Shown: positions 34,901 to 45,964 of the stretch, piece by piece | How the letters are laid out: each line of letters begins with the position of its first letter | Numbering within the stretch: position 1 is the first letter of the stretch | From: Hydra vulgaris | Taxonomy: Eukaryota > Cnidaria > Hydrozoa > Anthoathecata > Hydridae | Direction: 5' to 3' | DNA length: 64,000 nt | Assembly: GCF_038396675.1 (NCBI RefSeq) | Contig: NC_088934.1 | Span: 2,728,501 to 2,792,500 of the forward strand | Notes under the pieces: generated by a model | Databases searched by the model: none | The model's input: only the letters and a program-made list of their open reading frames with translations | Told to the model about the DNA's origin: nothing | Translations under genes and position numbers: made by a program

Positions 34901-35305
34901 TAATTATTAGTTATTGTGCGGCAAAAAATAAGTTTCTTAAGAAATTTTTTTTTAATCTGTGATTTTCAAAGTATAACTGAGATAACATGCTATGACAAAT
35001 TGATTTCACACATTGGTTTTTCTTATCTCTAAATACTCTAGAATAACATATACTAATTTTTTGTTTCAAAAACGTAGATGTAATTGAAATATAACACAAC
35101 GTTGATGTCACCGTTAATTACTTATTTATAATTTTTTTTTATTTTAATTTTATCTCAATATTCAAATGCTTAGAGTCCTGGTAACTAAGGGATTTAATAT
35201 AAATAAATTATCAATAGATTTCTCCTAATATATGTAGATACTAAAATTAAATAAGATTAGACAACTAAAATTTTTCCCATTTTGTCCACCTACTGGCCCA
35301 CTGTG
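31956..35305 (-). mobile_element. Complete Transib-type transposon (copy C)
   Basis: Ends CACAGTGGGCCAG (31956) and CTGGCCCACTGTG (35305). Exact 5-bp direct duplication CGCCG at 31951-31955 and 35306-35310. The CACAGTG terminus and a GC-rich 5-bp target duplication are hallmarks of Transib, whose ends resemble the RAG recombination signal heptamer. It contains one uninterrupted 659-codon frame (32436-34415, minus) and a non-coding 5' region of about 890 bp. Both termini carry a GGACAAAAT-like subterminal block. It sits in a LINE 3' end related to 22581-23190, whose unoccupied site reads TTATCGCTGTCAG. Confidence 0.92.
32436..34415 (-). CDS. Transib/RAG1-like transposase, 659 residues, intact
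   Basis: ATG 34415-34413, stop at 32436, no interruption. Basic linker K-T-K-K-R-R at 108-113. K-A-G-F-D-G-A-T-G at 258-266 is the candidate first catalytic Asp (262), comparable to C-D-G-M-G in RAG1. C-C-S-V-C-G at 392-397 may belong to a zinc site. L-H-A-W-I-R at 425-430 occupies the place of the RAG1 L-H-C-D-I-G block but lacks its Asp; Asp376 and Asp412 are other candidates. Asn-Asp-Gly at 489-491. S-V-H-K-E-L-I-H-G at 559-567, then M-S-E-E-A-Q-E-A-R-N-K at 581-591 with the candidate catalytic Glu. It would bind the CACAGTG ends and cut and paste the element. Motif alignments are from memory of the family; the second acidic residue is unresolved. No N-terminal RING/core-flanking region of vertebrate RAG1 is present. 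Confidence 0.8.
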   Translation of the reverse strand: MVLLNLDIHNFLQKNNLSISKQIITEDILKFIQPKFADFKDVDFRHAVQRFVYLYKKKWKSANYTVKNFEKKFGNWPNEYLIVRKKDNEPTASRRGRKPVAFDNSSNKTKKRRVSCLIESRSSHELFFAANKKFRDESVVIAAKNVLNISNTDKATKYSADKALALIIDASVTKASYQLIRSGALEKEYNIYPAYNDVRDAKLKCYPANITVEDYSASVPLKDLMTHTLQRICAVQEPVLRHLILNDKAIKTMTLTCKAGFDGATGRSIYKQVLSEPEINRGLKREESLFITCLVPLDLTGFNNSNEKVPIWRNQKSSSTAYCTPIRFAYKMESKESVIEEDQYIKSEIESLGMILLEICGSSIEVNCIIELTMIDGKVQTILSEKNNSYQCCSVCGVSPKNINSLDILNIDYTNREFKYGLSSLHAWIRFFEMLLHIAYKKETRKWQARSKEHKEKASVAKQKIQTDFMNKMGLVVDFPKSGGSGTSNDGNTSRRAFAAYEQIAEILGIDQNLIFRFYIILVTLSSGYEIDCLKFKDYCFDTFRLYVSLYPWYYMAQSVHKELIHGHDIIKSLILPIGLMSEEAQEARNKDFKSYRENFSRKTSRKAINTDLINRLLVSSDPVISSLRKSTSHQTNHKAFPSDVLQLLKQSSNDIIVL

Positions 35306-35895
35306 CGCCGTCAGAAATATGCAATCCGTTTAATAAACTTTGCGGATCGAAACACTCATTCCAAACCACTTTTTATTGAAATGAAGGTTCTCAATATTTA
35401 TGAGCTTAATGTTTTTAATGTTTTGTGCTTTATGTATATGTGGAAAAATGACATATCTTTACCCCTTTTTTAAGATCTCTTTTGTTTGAAACCAATAAAT
35501 AAATATACACTTAGAAACAATAATTTTATACATGAGCCCTTTTGTCGAACCAAGTTTAATCAGTTTTGTATTGCATATCGTCCACCCTATCTTGGGAATA
35601 AAATTTTTTTGTCCAATTTCGATATGCATTTTACTTTTCCCATTTTCAAATATAAACTAAAAAATTTAATTATCTCAATGGATTTTTTAATTGTAATTTT
35701 ATACTTTCTTTATAACTTTTATTGGTTATTACGTTTTATTTTGTTGATTATGCTTTGATGTAGTTTATATACACATGCTTGTAAAAGGTTCTGATGATAA
35801 GATCAGTACGATCTTCTTTCAGAAACCTTGTTTGTGTTTGTGAAAGAAATTTATTTACTACGGCAACAAATGTAAACTAAAAAAAAAAAAAAAAG
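35306..35895 (+). mobile_element. 5'-truncated LINE 3' end hosting the Transib
   Basis: Starts within R-R-Q-K-Y-A-I-R, then M-K-V-L-N-I-Y-E-L, M-Y-M-W-K-N-D-I-S (35430-35460), Y-R-P-P-Y-L-G-N-K-I, an untranslated tail with TGATGATAAGATCAGTACGATC, and an A-run (35877-35894). Colinear with 22610-23190. It lacks the inverted-repeat insertion seen there at the P-H-L-W-N site. Confidence 0.85.
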
Positions 35896-36583
35896 TAGTG
35901 AATAGATTCGCATAGAGGGGAGGAGCGTATAGCTCTCCCCTTCCACCTCTGACCTGAAATCAATAAAAAGCTTTTTTTCAATTACTGCGCTATTACTGTG
36001 CGCTAAAATTGCGAAAACAAAATTTAAATGCAGCTATGATACCTCATATCATTTTGTATAACCGGGTTGGAGCTGCTCCGGCATCTTTACTATCCAAAAA
36101 TACAAAATTTCCTTAACGTAAAAATAAAGAATGTGTTAATCTTATAACTATTTGTATCGTTTTATAATGTGAAAAAATAATTAAAAACATGCTTAAAAAG
36201 TTATTTATCTGTGTTGTGTTCATTTTCTTAAGGAATCGGGTATTAGCACCTCCTAACCAATTTTAAAAACTGTTTGGAAAGTAAAATAGAAATAAATTTG
36301 CAACAAGTTACGAAAATAATATTTTACATTTCCGAATTTTTAAATAATACAACCCAACATTATAAGGTAATATTTTACAACTGCCATTGAGGGACTACTA
36401 TGACATCATATGTCGATAGAAGTCGGATTAGGAATTAAAATTATTGCTTTAAAATAAAGAATTAATAAAAATCTCATCAACAAGAAATACTTTTTAATTA
36501 GACTGAAGATGTATAGATAGTTTTGTCTTGGCTTTTAGTAAATGATAAAAAATTAAAATTCCAATAATGCAACTGTATAAGTA
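35896..36583. other. Unassigned stretch
   Basis: A G-rich patch (GAGGGGAGGAGCGTATAGCTCTCCCCTTC, about 35915-35944) contains a small inverted repeat. TTACTGTGCGCTAAAATTGC near 35992 recalls a Transib end. No genes seen. Confidence 0.4.
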
Positions 36584-37505
36584 GGAGAGACCGGGGCTAG
36601 TTGGCCGCAGGGGTAAGTTGACGAACTGCGTTTATCTTTAGAGCCTTTCATCAGAAAGTGACAAAAATTACTCAGAAACTTCCTTATTGACCATTTCATC
36701 ATTCACTGTAGTATTGTCAGGATTCGCGCATGCGCATGGGAGATATTGAGATTTATGCGTTTTTTGGACATAAACGTAACTTTTAGAACATCGCTTCCTT
36801 TTTACTTTACAAAGAAAGTATTTAGTCGTATAGAAAAAAAATTATTGTAAAAGTTCCAGTCACAATTGGTTTACTATATCCAGTCAGACTTTTTTTTCAA
36901 AGCTGCCATTTTTCAGGATCTATAGACTGTTTATTAAAAAAAAGCTTTCGGGGTAAGTTGACAAATTTTTCACGGGGTAAGTTGGCTCATAGCATTTACT
37001 ATGGAAAAAAATATTTATTTTTATAAAATTATTATTATTTTTTTTTTAATTTTTAACAATATTGAAAATATTTATTCTTACAAAAAAATAAAAAAAAAAT
37101 TTTGTTTAGTTTTTTTTTCCACACATAAAAGGTGGGCTACTGTTTGGCTTTTATACGGACTAATATGTGGTACCAGCTAAAAGTAATATTAAATTTTGGG
37201 ATAAAATTGTTGCAAAAATTAATTTAAAAAAAATTTCTATTAATTTTGCACTTAATAGTGCATTAATAATCATTTTTATAGTTTGCGCCAACTTACCCCG
37301 TGGTGGGGTAAGTTGGCGCAAATTTTTTTTTTTTTTTGAGGATCTGGAAAGGCCCCAAAATTTTTTTTTGTAAATGAATGCAAATTTTATAAGATACCCT
37401 AATCCATACTCTTTAAGACTACAATTTAATATTTTTAAAAAAATGTACTGTTAGGGCTACAGAGCTCATAGAGTAAAAACCGAGCCAACTAGCCCCGGTC
37501 TCCCC
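36584..37505. mobile_element. 922-bp pogo-like MITE
   Basis: Termini GGAGAGACCGGGGCTAGTTGG and its complement CCAACTAGCCCCGGTCTCCCC, directly flanked by TA (36582-36583; 37506-37507), the target of Tc1/mariner/pogo elements. Short GGGGTAAGTTG blocks repeat inside (about 36610, 36952, 36975, 37305). No transposase remains. The same termini occur at 31889 and 41155, around a pogo transposase relic, which is a plausible source of the enzyme. Confidence 0.85.
37282..37322. repeat. Perfect inverted repeat inside the MITE
   Basis: 18-base arms (37282-37299, 37305-37322; core GCGCCAACTTACCCC) around GTGGT. It uses the element's own subterminal GGGGTAAGTTG motif in both orientations. Confidence 0.92.
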
Positions 37506-37507
37506 TA

Positions 37508-38340
37508 CCATTTTTAACAATAGACATCACGTATCAATAAGCCACAGCCGTCTAAAAAAATTTTTATTTAAATTTTATCACTTGCCAAACCTTTTTGCAT
37601 GTCACAACACTAGTGGTACCTATTTTGCTAGTTTTCATCACTTACGATACCTTTTTGCAAGTTACAACTCTTGTAATATTTATTTTGGCCTTATTAAACA
37701 TAAAATATTTTTAAAAACAATACACATTAACACTATAAGCAAATATTCACATGCATTAACATTAAGAAAATATTATTCACTATGATGTTGCAACTGCAGC
37801 AGCAAACTAGAATTGTTTCATGCAATTATTAACAGCTTCAGAATCTGTTTCATCTTTTTGTCTGTAAGAAATAGAGTAAATCCTGTGTTGCAATCTTTTC
37901 TTTACTATTTCTACTTTGCCATCATACACGGCAGACTTGGATTGTTCAGTATCATACCATTCATAAATAAATTTTCAACCAACAACTCTCTCAGACATCA
38001 TCTTAGTCATCAAGTTGTTATGTAGTCTGATTAAATTAGTCGGATCGAAATTTTGTTTCCTCATTGAAAACTTTTCTACACGTCAACATTTATTGTAATG
38101 TATATAATTTCAATATAGATTATTCAAAAAAGAATTTATAAAAAATGTAAAATTTAATAAATTACTTATTCAACAAAAGCATTATTAATATTATCATAAA
38201 TAAAAATAATATAATAACTATTAAATCTAAAAAAAGCTTGTTTTTATTATCACTTTCTTATTATTAGCAGTTTTTTCGGCTTTGTAAAACGCGATATTCG
38301 CGTACCTATATATAGGTGTATATATATATTTTTGATCACT
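37508..38340. other. Unassigned stretch with a diverged duplication
   Basis: Two diverged tandem copies of about 60 bases (ATCACTTGCCAAACCTTTTT... and ATCACTTACGATACCTTTTT...) at 37575-37690. Plus-strand frames here of up to 70 codons have no recognised motif. Confidence 0.45.
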
Positions 38341-38344
38341 TTTA

Positions 38345-39460
38345 TGTCCAAGAGCCTCAATGTTCATATTTTTTACCTTTTTTACCCTTTTTCAAGTCCA
38401 TTTTTAGCACAACTCTCTATGTTAAAATAATTAAATTATTTTCTTTCCAAAGTTTGATCTTAGTTAGAAGAAACAAATAAAATTGAATTGCTATTTTATT
38501 AATTGAGATTTAAATTTAAATTAAAACGCATTGGAAGAAAGATTACAACATCGTTAAATTTTATATAACTGCGTTCAAACGGTTAACAGTAGACAGAAGC
38601 AGACTTTAAATTCGAGTTCAGCAACCCAATTTTATATAAAACTGATAAAATTTAAGTACATAACTTCAACTTTTATAAAATTTTGTTGCGCTGTGTCATT
38701 AACAAAGGCCAGATAAAAAACCCTGAAAATTTATGTAGAAATTGTTGCAAGTCCAATATTCTGGACTATGAATATTCTATAGACATTGGAACTAAGCTTG
38801 GAGGCTTCGGTCCATTGAAATCCGAAGTATTAAGGACGTCCATGTTGGTTTAAATTCGGACTAATGGATAATCATCCATGCTACGAAATTCATAGCTGTA
38901 TGATTTTTAAGTGATTTCTCCACTTTCAACACATTTTTCATCAGATTTTTTATCACATTTTTTATCAGATCTTCATTGAAACTGTTTGAGATAAGTTGTC
39001 ATTTGTCACTGTCTGAAATGGTTTTATGCAAATTTGAATCAATTTCAAACTTAGATAAACTTCTTTTAACAGAGGAAATGTACCTTGTGTCGATTCAATC
39101 TATTATAGATTTTTTTTCTCAGAATTAGTTTCAAAAATGCAATATCAATATCAAAAAAAATTAAGTTACAGTTAAAATTTTGACATTAACTTAACATTAC
39201 TTTTTGCCGCTTTTTTAAACAAAATTTTAAAATTGTCATTGCTTAAAGGTTTTTTGCAAAATAATCTGCAGTCCGCAGAAATCAGAGAAAATCAAATGTA
39301 TTTAAAATTTTGTATACAGATTCACATAAAATATTTCAATTAATAAAATAACCATCAATTTTATTTGTTTCTTCTAACTGAGACTAACAAAGGAATTAAT
39401 TTAATTATTTTTAACGTCTAAAATAAGACCATTGAGGCACTTAAGCAACCCCTAAAAAAG
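38345..39460. mobile_element. Non-autonomous element with ~150-bp inverted ends
   Basis: The left arm (about 38345-38515) and right arm (about 39310-39460) are inverted copies. Shared blocks are GCCTCAATG, AATAATTAAATTA, TTAGAAGAAACAAATAAAAT and TATTTTATTAATTGA. The 800-bp centre is AT-rich and non-coding. Exact termini and target duplication are not resolved. Confidence 0.65.
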
Positions 39461-39629
39461 ATTGAAAATTTAAAATAAATAAAAAATTATACTAATAAAA
39501 CAGGGGTCTGCGTAGCAGAGACTCCTTGGTACTTTAGATCTTTTCATAACCTCAAAATGAAGCAGTGAGTTGTAAATGCAAACTTGCAAGAAAAAAACTG
39601 AAAATGGACTTTCCCCAACATTTTAATTT

Positions 39630-39825
39630 TTTTTTTGTAGTTATTTTAGATGCTCCCAGAAGTCCTTACGGCCTTATCACAGAGCACCGCGGGAGAGCAA
39701 TTAACAAGAAGTTCACGCCTCCTTTCGTACCAATTTCGCTTGTTGGACTAGAGCTGGCATCGAACCTAGGACCTCTGGATTCTGAGCCAGAACTCTAACC
39801 ACTACGCCACGGATGCTCAATAGCA
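39630..39825 (-). mobile_element. tRNA-derived SINE (family 1, copy 2)
   Basis: Minus strand. Head CCGTGGCGTAGTGGTTAGAG with B box GGTTCGATGCC (a perfect consensus match), body GGAGGCGTGAACTTC ... GCGGTGCTCTGTGATAAG ... GGACTTCTGGGAGCATCTA, then an A-rich tail near 39635. The frame read through it on the plus strand is a by-product. Confidence 0.88.
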
Positions 39826-40169
39826 GTGGTAATGGAGGCAGCAAACCATGTTATTGATTGAAAAAAAAAACATTGATTCGAGCATCAGCAAAAAAGTATG
39901 GAATCTAGTACTCAACTCTTTCTTTTTACATAAATAAAACAAAAAATAATTTTTAATATGTAAATGCCACTACTTATTACTGGTTATAAAAAGTCGCGTC
40001 ATCAAAAGTTGCCTTATCAAAAGTCGCGTCAAGTTTTTACTTTTAAATAAGAAATAGTTATTGTTTCATATATATCAATAGCTTTTGATATTTATTTTGG
40101 ATAATCATCATATCAAGCACAAAAGCTTGTATTTTAATCTGCTATTAAGTATGGCATTAATTTTCAAAA

Positions 40170-40900
40170 ATCGTGGTAAAATTCTTTGGTCACTTTTTTT
40201 GTGATGAGGAATGCTTTGTTACTTACTTGAATCACTTTATTCGACATGTCAAACCAACAAAAGAAAAACCTTTGATCTTAATTTTAGACAACCATCAACC
40301 TTATTTATCTATTTAATTAATAATATTGTGTAAATATAATGATATAGTTTTGTTTTCCTTCCTTCTTTATTGCTCTCATAAATTTCAACCTCTTGATTTG
40401 GATCATTCAAAAAATGCGTAAATAATGCACTTGACTCATGGATGAAAAGTAGCCCTGAAAAAGTAATGAGTTTATATGATATTCCAGGAATTGCGAAAAT
40501 AGCCATACAGCATTCACTTATACAGCAAAATATAACTTCTGATTTTAGAGTGGCAGAAATATTCCCATATGACATTCACACGTCATTCTGACATATATTA
40601 TTTTTAGATGCAGATTTAGCAACTCAATCTAAAGCAATTATTAACATTAATATATAAACACCTCGATCTCAGATGCGATTCCATATCCGGTGTCATTAGA
40701 GTTTTTCTCAGAAATTTCAAGACCCCTACCAAAAGCGCAACCAAGAAAAAAAAACTAGAACAAAGAGGTTCATTCACTAAATTAAAAAGGAAGCATGCAG
40801 AATTCCTAACAGATACTCCAGTAAAACAGCGACTTATGGCTGAAGCATAAATTAGTTTTAGAAAGAGAAAATCAAATACTTCAACACCAACAAAAAACAT
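40170..40900 (+). pseudogene. pogo/Tigger-type transposase, C-terminal half
   Basis: Plus strand, broken. Y-L-N-H-F-I-R-H-V-K-P-T-K-E-K-P (about 40225-40270) is followed by L-I-L-D-N-H-Q-P (second catalytic Asp, about 40280-40305). Then, after decay, F-G-S-F-K-K-C-V-N-N-A and D-S-W-M-K-S-S-P-E-K-V-M-S-L-Y-D-I-P-G-I (40395-40495), F-R-V-A-E-I-F-P-Y-D (about 40545) and E-I-S-R-P-L-P-K-A, L-T-D-T-P-V-K-Q-R (40715-40840). This is the usual order for cnidarian pogo-like proteins. The N-terminal CENP-B-type DNA-binding half is not in place. Matching termini lie at 31889 and 41155. Confidence 0.72.
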
Positions 40901-41159
40901 TAGTTTGAATTGAAATGTAAATTCAATTCAAATTTTTTTTAAATAAAATGTTCATGTGTTTTTATATCCTAAAATCAGAAGCATTTTTGTTTCGCTATTG
41001 AAAAATAACTAACTTTTATATTATATTTATCAATTTTGAACTAATGCGTCTCTAAGATCTATTTTACCCTGAAAAAACATTTTCAAAAACGTCAAAGTTA
41101 TAGAAGACAAATATAGTTTTGAAAATTTTGTTGCAACTAACCCCGAAATCCCCTACTAC

Positions 41160-42294
41160 TTTCAAGACTATAATGCACGACCACATATGTGCTTATCAAA
41201 TCATTAAATTGAAATGGTAGTTTTTTATAAACTAAAACTTGAATTTATGATTTTTGGCTGTAGCCAATACATAATTGAATTGGTAATTAGGTCTTTATAT
41301 AAAGTTTATACAGATGTGTATTTCAGTATTACTAAGTCAGCTAGTTGCCTGATTGTTGTAATTTTCTTGTTTTGGATGCTCATTTTAACTTCAATTCTTC
41401 CTTCCAAAGCCTTCTGAATTATTCAACCTCTGATTATCGACAAATTTATTAAAATATTGATATACAATTATAGAATTTTTGCAAACTTTACTGCAACGTG
41501 TCAATAGCAACTCAATAAAACTCTAATGTTTTTTTTCCTTTCCAATTCACTGAAGTGAATTTGTTTGCCACTATTGAAAGTAATTGCTCTCCTTCAGTAA
41601 ACAACCTTGAGAAATTAATTGATCAAATCTATTTTTAATGCTGTAAATTATAATTAATACCTTTATAGTAGAAAGGTTTGTAATGCTCAAATAAATTATA
41701 TACCGTCGTTGTTGCTTCTGTGTTTCGTCTGATATACCTAGTATAAATAGTTCGATTTTCTTGGATGACGGTGAAATGGTTTTTATTTTAATATCTTTTT
41801 TTATATCAATGTTTCTTATATTTTTCAATATTTGGAAAACCAAATCAGCAAGCGCTAAGGAAAGTCATCTTTTCATTTGGTAAATTATTTAAGAAGCTGA
41901 TTCAGATTTTAAATTTTATCTAAACTAAAAAAAAAATTGATAAATAGTTAATTTTATTTTTACATCCCCTAATTCTTTTAATAAATAACAGAATTTCTGT
42001 TAACGATTGCTACGCCAACTCTAATTCTAGTTATCCAGTATCTTTTTATAACACTTTGATCTAATGGCCTACTTTGTTACACAATATTCTATGTATTCTA
42101 TATTCTCCAATATGTTTTCCAAAATGTTTTTTTGTCCTTCTAAATGTTTAACAAATAAACATATTTCTGCCATGGTTTTTATAGTAACATGACTAACAAA
42201 CTGTATAAACTTTTGTGATACTTATTACCATGTTTGTAGAGTGCTCTTGGTTTGCGAAAGCTTTCAATCGTTTTGCAAAAGTTCGTGTTAAGAC
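41160..42294. other. Unassigned stretch
   Basis: Frames of 67 codons (plus, 41214) and 90 codons (minus, 41571-41843) have no recognised motif; the latter is mildly coding-like (M-V-F-Q-I-L-K-N-I...) but unplaced. Confidence 0.35.
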
Positions 42295-42732
42295 CAGAGC
42301 CGTGGCTAGGCTTCCCCACACACCCCAATTGGGGGAGGGCAGCATTTTTAGGGGCCCTTTGTGAAAGTTAAAAACATTTTTTTGTATTTTTTATAAGAAA
42401 AATATTTAAATATATATTGTTACAGTTACTATTAATAAAAAAACTTGGCCTTTTAATCACGACATTACCTAAATTAGTGTAAAAAAAGCAATAACATTTT
42501 TCATGCAAAAAAAAAAAAAAAGTTTAATGCTCCCGTTGTTAGTTTTTTATATCATAAAAAACAAACAATAAAAGAAGGTTTGCAAAAATTTACAATTATT
42601 TTTCGTTAGTTTTTCACGATATAATTATTGGTATGTAAAAAGTGAAAGTGAAAGGGAAGTGGTGCCACTAAGAGAAAAGAAAAAGCTGCAGCCAGGGAGG
42701 AAATCACAAATTACCCCAAATTAATACATTTT

Positions 42733-45225
42733 TTGAAACCAGTAGTTCAGCCTGGAAGTATTTCGATACCAAAAAAAACTACAAATAATTCTGATTGTCA
42801 TTATTTGAATACTAGAGTAGAGTCAGATAGGTTGATATGCGAGTCTACATCAAATGGCATAGCAATTCCGCCTATTTTTCTCAGTGATAATCCTTCTGAA
42901 TGGCCAGATAATGTTTCTGATGCACATAGGTGTGACATAGTTTAACGTGGTTTCAAAAAGATTGAAATTGATTTTTCATATAATTTAGAAAAGATCACTG
43001 AATTATTATAATCACAAGATGAAGAATGGAGAAATCTTTGAACGAACATGGCTCATATATTTTTTGAATTGCAATAAATTGTTTTGTTTCTGTTGCAAAC
43101 TTTTTGGGATAACTTCTTCAACATTCCGACAAGAAATGAACTCTTGGGAAGGCCTATCAAAAAAACCTAAAGAACACGAAACATGCAGTACACATTTCAA
43201 TTGCTTTGAACAATGGATGACTTTACAAAAAGGTTAACTGATATTTTTTTTAATTTATTGCTTTGTTACTTTTTTTTTCTTAATTAATTTTTTTTTCCTC
43301 AATTTTGGTAATGCAGGCATTACAAATCAAGCTACCATAGACGAGCAACAACAAAAGTTGCTTCATAAAGAGTGGATATTTTGGAGGGCTGTGTTAGAAA
43401 GGATACTGGACATTACCTTATACTTTCTGCAAGTAATCTTGCATTGCGTGGTTAAGTGTTGGTTCAAAGAGCAATGTAAACTTTCTTGGGGCGTTTGAAT
43501 TACTGGCTAAGTATGATACCGTTCTTAATGAGCTTATGCAAATAATTCAGGACAAAAAAACCAAGGAGCACTACTTGAGCAATGACACACAGAACGAGTT
43601 GATTAGACTTTTAGCCAAAAAGATTGAATCCAAAAATCTTTCTAAGGTAAAAAAAGCAAAATACTATTCTATTATTTTAGATTGTACGCCAGACGTTTTA
43701 CACAAAGAACATCGAGCATTATTCTGCAATTAGCAACATGTGCTCCTAGAGTAGGTATCAATATTTCCAAAAATTTCTTTGAATATCTCACAGTAAATGA
43801 TACCACTGGAAAAGGGTTTTTTGATGCATTTTTAAATCAGGCAAAAAATTGAGATCTAAATATTTTAGACTGTCGAGGTCAATCTTATGAAAATGGTGCT
43901 ATTATGAAAGTAAAAGTAAAAGGTGTTCAAGCAAAGTTTCTGGAAATGAATCCTAAAGCCTTATATGTTCCTTGTGCAAACCATTCATTCATTCTTGTTA
44001 TTGTTGATGGTGCACTGTCATCCATCAGTGCAATTTCTGTTTTTGGTGTTCTTTCAAGGTTATATACACTCTTTACATCGTCTCCTCCGCGATGGGAAAT
44101 TTTAAAATTGTGCGTAGCAATTTCTGTCGAACCACAATCAGATACCAGATGGGAAAGTAGAATAAACTGTGTTAAACCACTTGGCTATTATTTAAAAGAA
44201 GTCTTAGAGGCACTCGAAAGATTGGAAGAACATGCCTTGGAAAAGAGAGATGGGGCAACAGCAACAAAAGTACGATCACTGACTAAAATATATTAGAACA
44301 TGGCTTTCTTATTATCAATCATTATTTGGTATGACGTTTTATTTCAAATCAACAAATCAAGTAAACTGCTTCAGTCTTCTGCAACTTTTCTCGACATATT
44401 TTCTAGTTAAATAAAGGCAACAAATGCATTTCTTTATGAGTATCACAAAAATGGATTTTCTGACGCACGCATTAGTATTGGACATTGAAATGGTTTTTCC
44501 GATAGTGCGTTCACGAAATAAAAATCTATTTATTCATACGAGTGTGTTGATCACACTCGGCAACCTGAACATTAGTATATAGCAGATTTCTTTTTGCCAC
44601 TAATTGATACGCCAATCGTATCAGTAAAAGAGTGTTTTGAATTGATCAGCATTGTCACAAAGCTTAATAACTTTCTTTACCGATCTGTAATGAAAATTAT
44701 GTCTGTATATTGCAAAAGTTTGCAAATAAAGCTTGGTGATATAGATTCTGATGATTTAGAAATGGAGTTAAAATGATTTTTCATAGTTATAAAGGAGAAA
44801 AAAATGCACTCCTAAAATCTACTCATGACTTCATAATCTACAAAGAAGAGCTGCAAGAAACTTATCCCAATCTAGTTATTGCGTTACGAATCATTCTTAC
44901 TCTACCAGTTACTGTTGCAAGTGCAGAACGTAGCTTCAACAAGTTAAAACGAATTAAAACATTTCATAGGTTAGTATAAATAATCTTGCTTATACATAAA
45001 TACATGTAGCTATATTGCTTTGTATCTTTAAATAGTCAACAATGGTCAATGAACGCTTTTCTTCCTTAGCAATGCTGTCAATTGAGAACGAGGTTGCAAG
45101 AAATTTAAGTACATAAGAACATGTAGCTATATTTCTTTGTATCTTTAAATAGGTCAACAATGGTCAATGAACGTTTTTTTTCCTTTGCAATGCTGTCAAT
45201 TGAGAATAAGGTTGCAAGAAAATTA
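42733..45225 (+). pseudogene. hAT transposase (TTF-type/DUF4371-like), broken
   Basis: Pieces in order: E-W-P-D-N-V (42898); R-T-W-L-I-Y and F-C-F-C-C-K-L-F (43043-43110), the TTF-type zinc finger, with W-E-G-L-S-K-K...H-E-T-C-S-T-H-F downstream. An intron may span 43232-43315 (GTTAAC...TGCAG). Next come L-G-A-F-E-L-L-A-K-Y-D and I-I-L-D-C-T-P-D (about 43675; the catalytic D-x-T-x-D pattern is changed), G-V-Q-A-K-F-L-E-M-N-P-K-A-L-Y-V-P-C-A-N-H-S (43924-43990), D-T-R-W-E-S-R (about 44140), and the dimerisation block L-P-V-T-V-A-S-A-E-R-S-F-N-K-L-K-R-I-K (44900-44955). Several stops. The last exon is present twice. Confidence 0.82.
44994..45225 (+). repeat. Tandem duplication of the last hAT exon with its splice acceptor
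   Basis: Two copies (about 44998-45108 and 45109-45225) of CATGTAGCTATATT..., then CTTTGTATCTTTAAATAG (a splice acceptor), then the exon beginning TCAACAATGGTCAATGAACG and encoding T-M-V-N-E-R. The first exon copy ends in a stop after N-L-S-T; the second continues S-Y-E-G-I-I-N-E-F. Confidence 0.85.
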
Positions 45226-45964
45226 AGTTATGAAGGCATAATAAATGAGTTTGCGAGCATGAAAACAAGCCTTTTTTGATGGTTTGCAACGTACTTGTAT
45301 TATCTGCGTAATACATTTACAGTAGTTAAAAAAACTCTATATAACTCACTAGTAAACTCTATATCAATTTAACAATTATATAATATATCTAATTGAATTT
45401 AAGCTTAACTTAATTGTTTTTAGTCTTATGAACGGCGACGTTAAAATATGTCAGGTGCTTTGCTGTTTTGAAGTAAACTGTAAACTTTATCCAATTTTTA
45501 GAAAAAATAAATAAAATGTTGGGGCCCTAATGGCTAGTTTTTTTTTGAGGGGGGCTCCCGACCCACTTGCATTAGCACTGGTTGAGACTCTTGACCGTTT
45601 TCCTAATATGGTGCTTGCGCTATAATACGTTTAGCCACGGTATTTTTCTAAATACAAGAGTTACCCCAATCGAACGTCTTTAATGGAGACAGAAGCAAAA
45701 CACACAGTTTCAAAATAGAAAGAATACGATTGAGTTATTATTTTTTTTTTTAAATAAGAATTTTTGTTCCATATGCAATAAAGAGAAAAACGATTCTATT
45801 TTCATTTGCAATGCAAATAGTGTCTTTTTAAAATACGATTATTTTTAACAAAATACTCTTTTTTTAAAGAAAAAAAGGCATTTGGTATCTAGATAAAATC
45901 TTTTTAAACATCAATGCAATAAAATCACATTTTTATTGCAAACTTAAGGCGAATTTTAAGAACT

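Larger units (their letters stand above)
42295..45640 (+). mobile_element. hAT transposon relic with TTF zinc finger
   Basis: Left terminus CAGAGCCGTGGCTAGGC, then a GGGGGAGGGCAG patch and AGGGGCCC. The right side has the mirrored GGGGCCCTAATGGCTAG (45523) and ends near TTAGCCACGG (45630-45639). An 8-bp target duplication could not be confirmed, so the right edge is approximate. The interior carries a broken hAT transposase on the plus strand with an intron. Confidence 0.75.

Noticed and set aside
37813..38025. Possible LINE C-terminal frame
   Set aside because: No conserved LINE motif could be placed with confidence.
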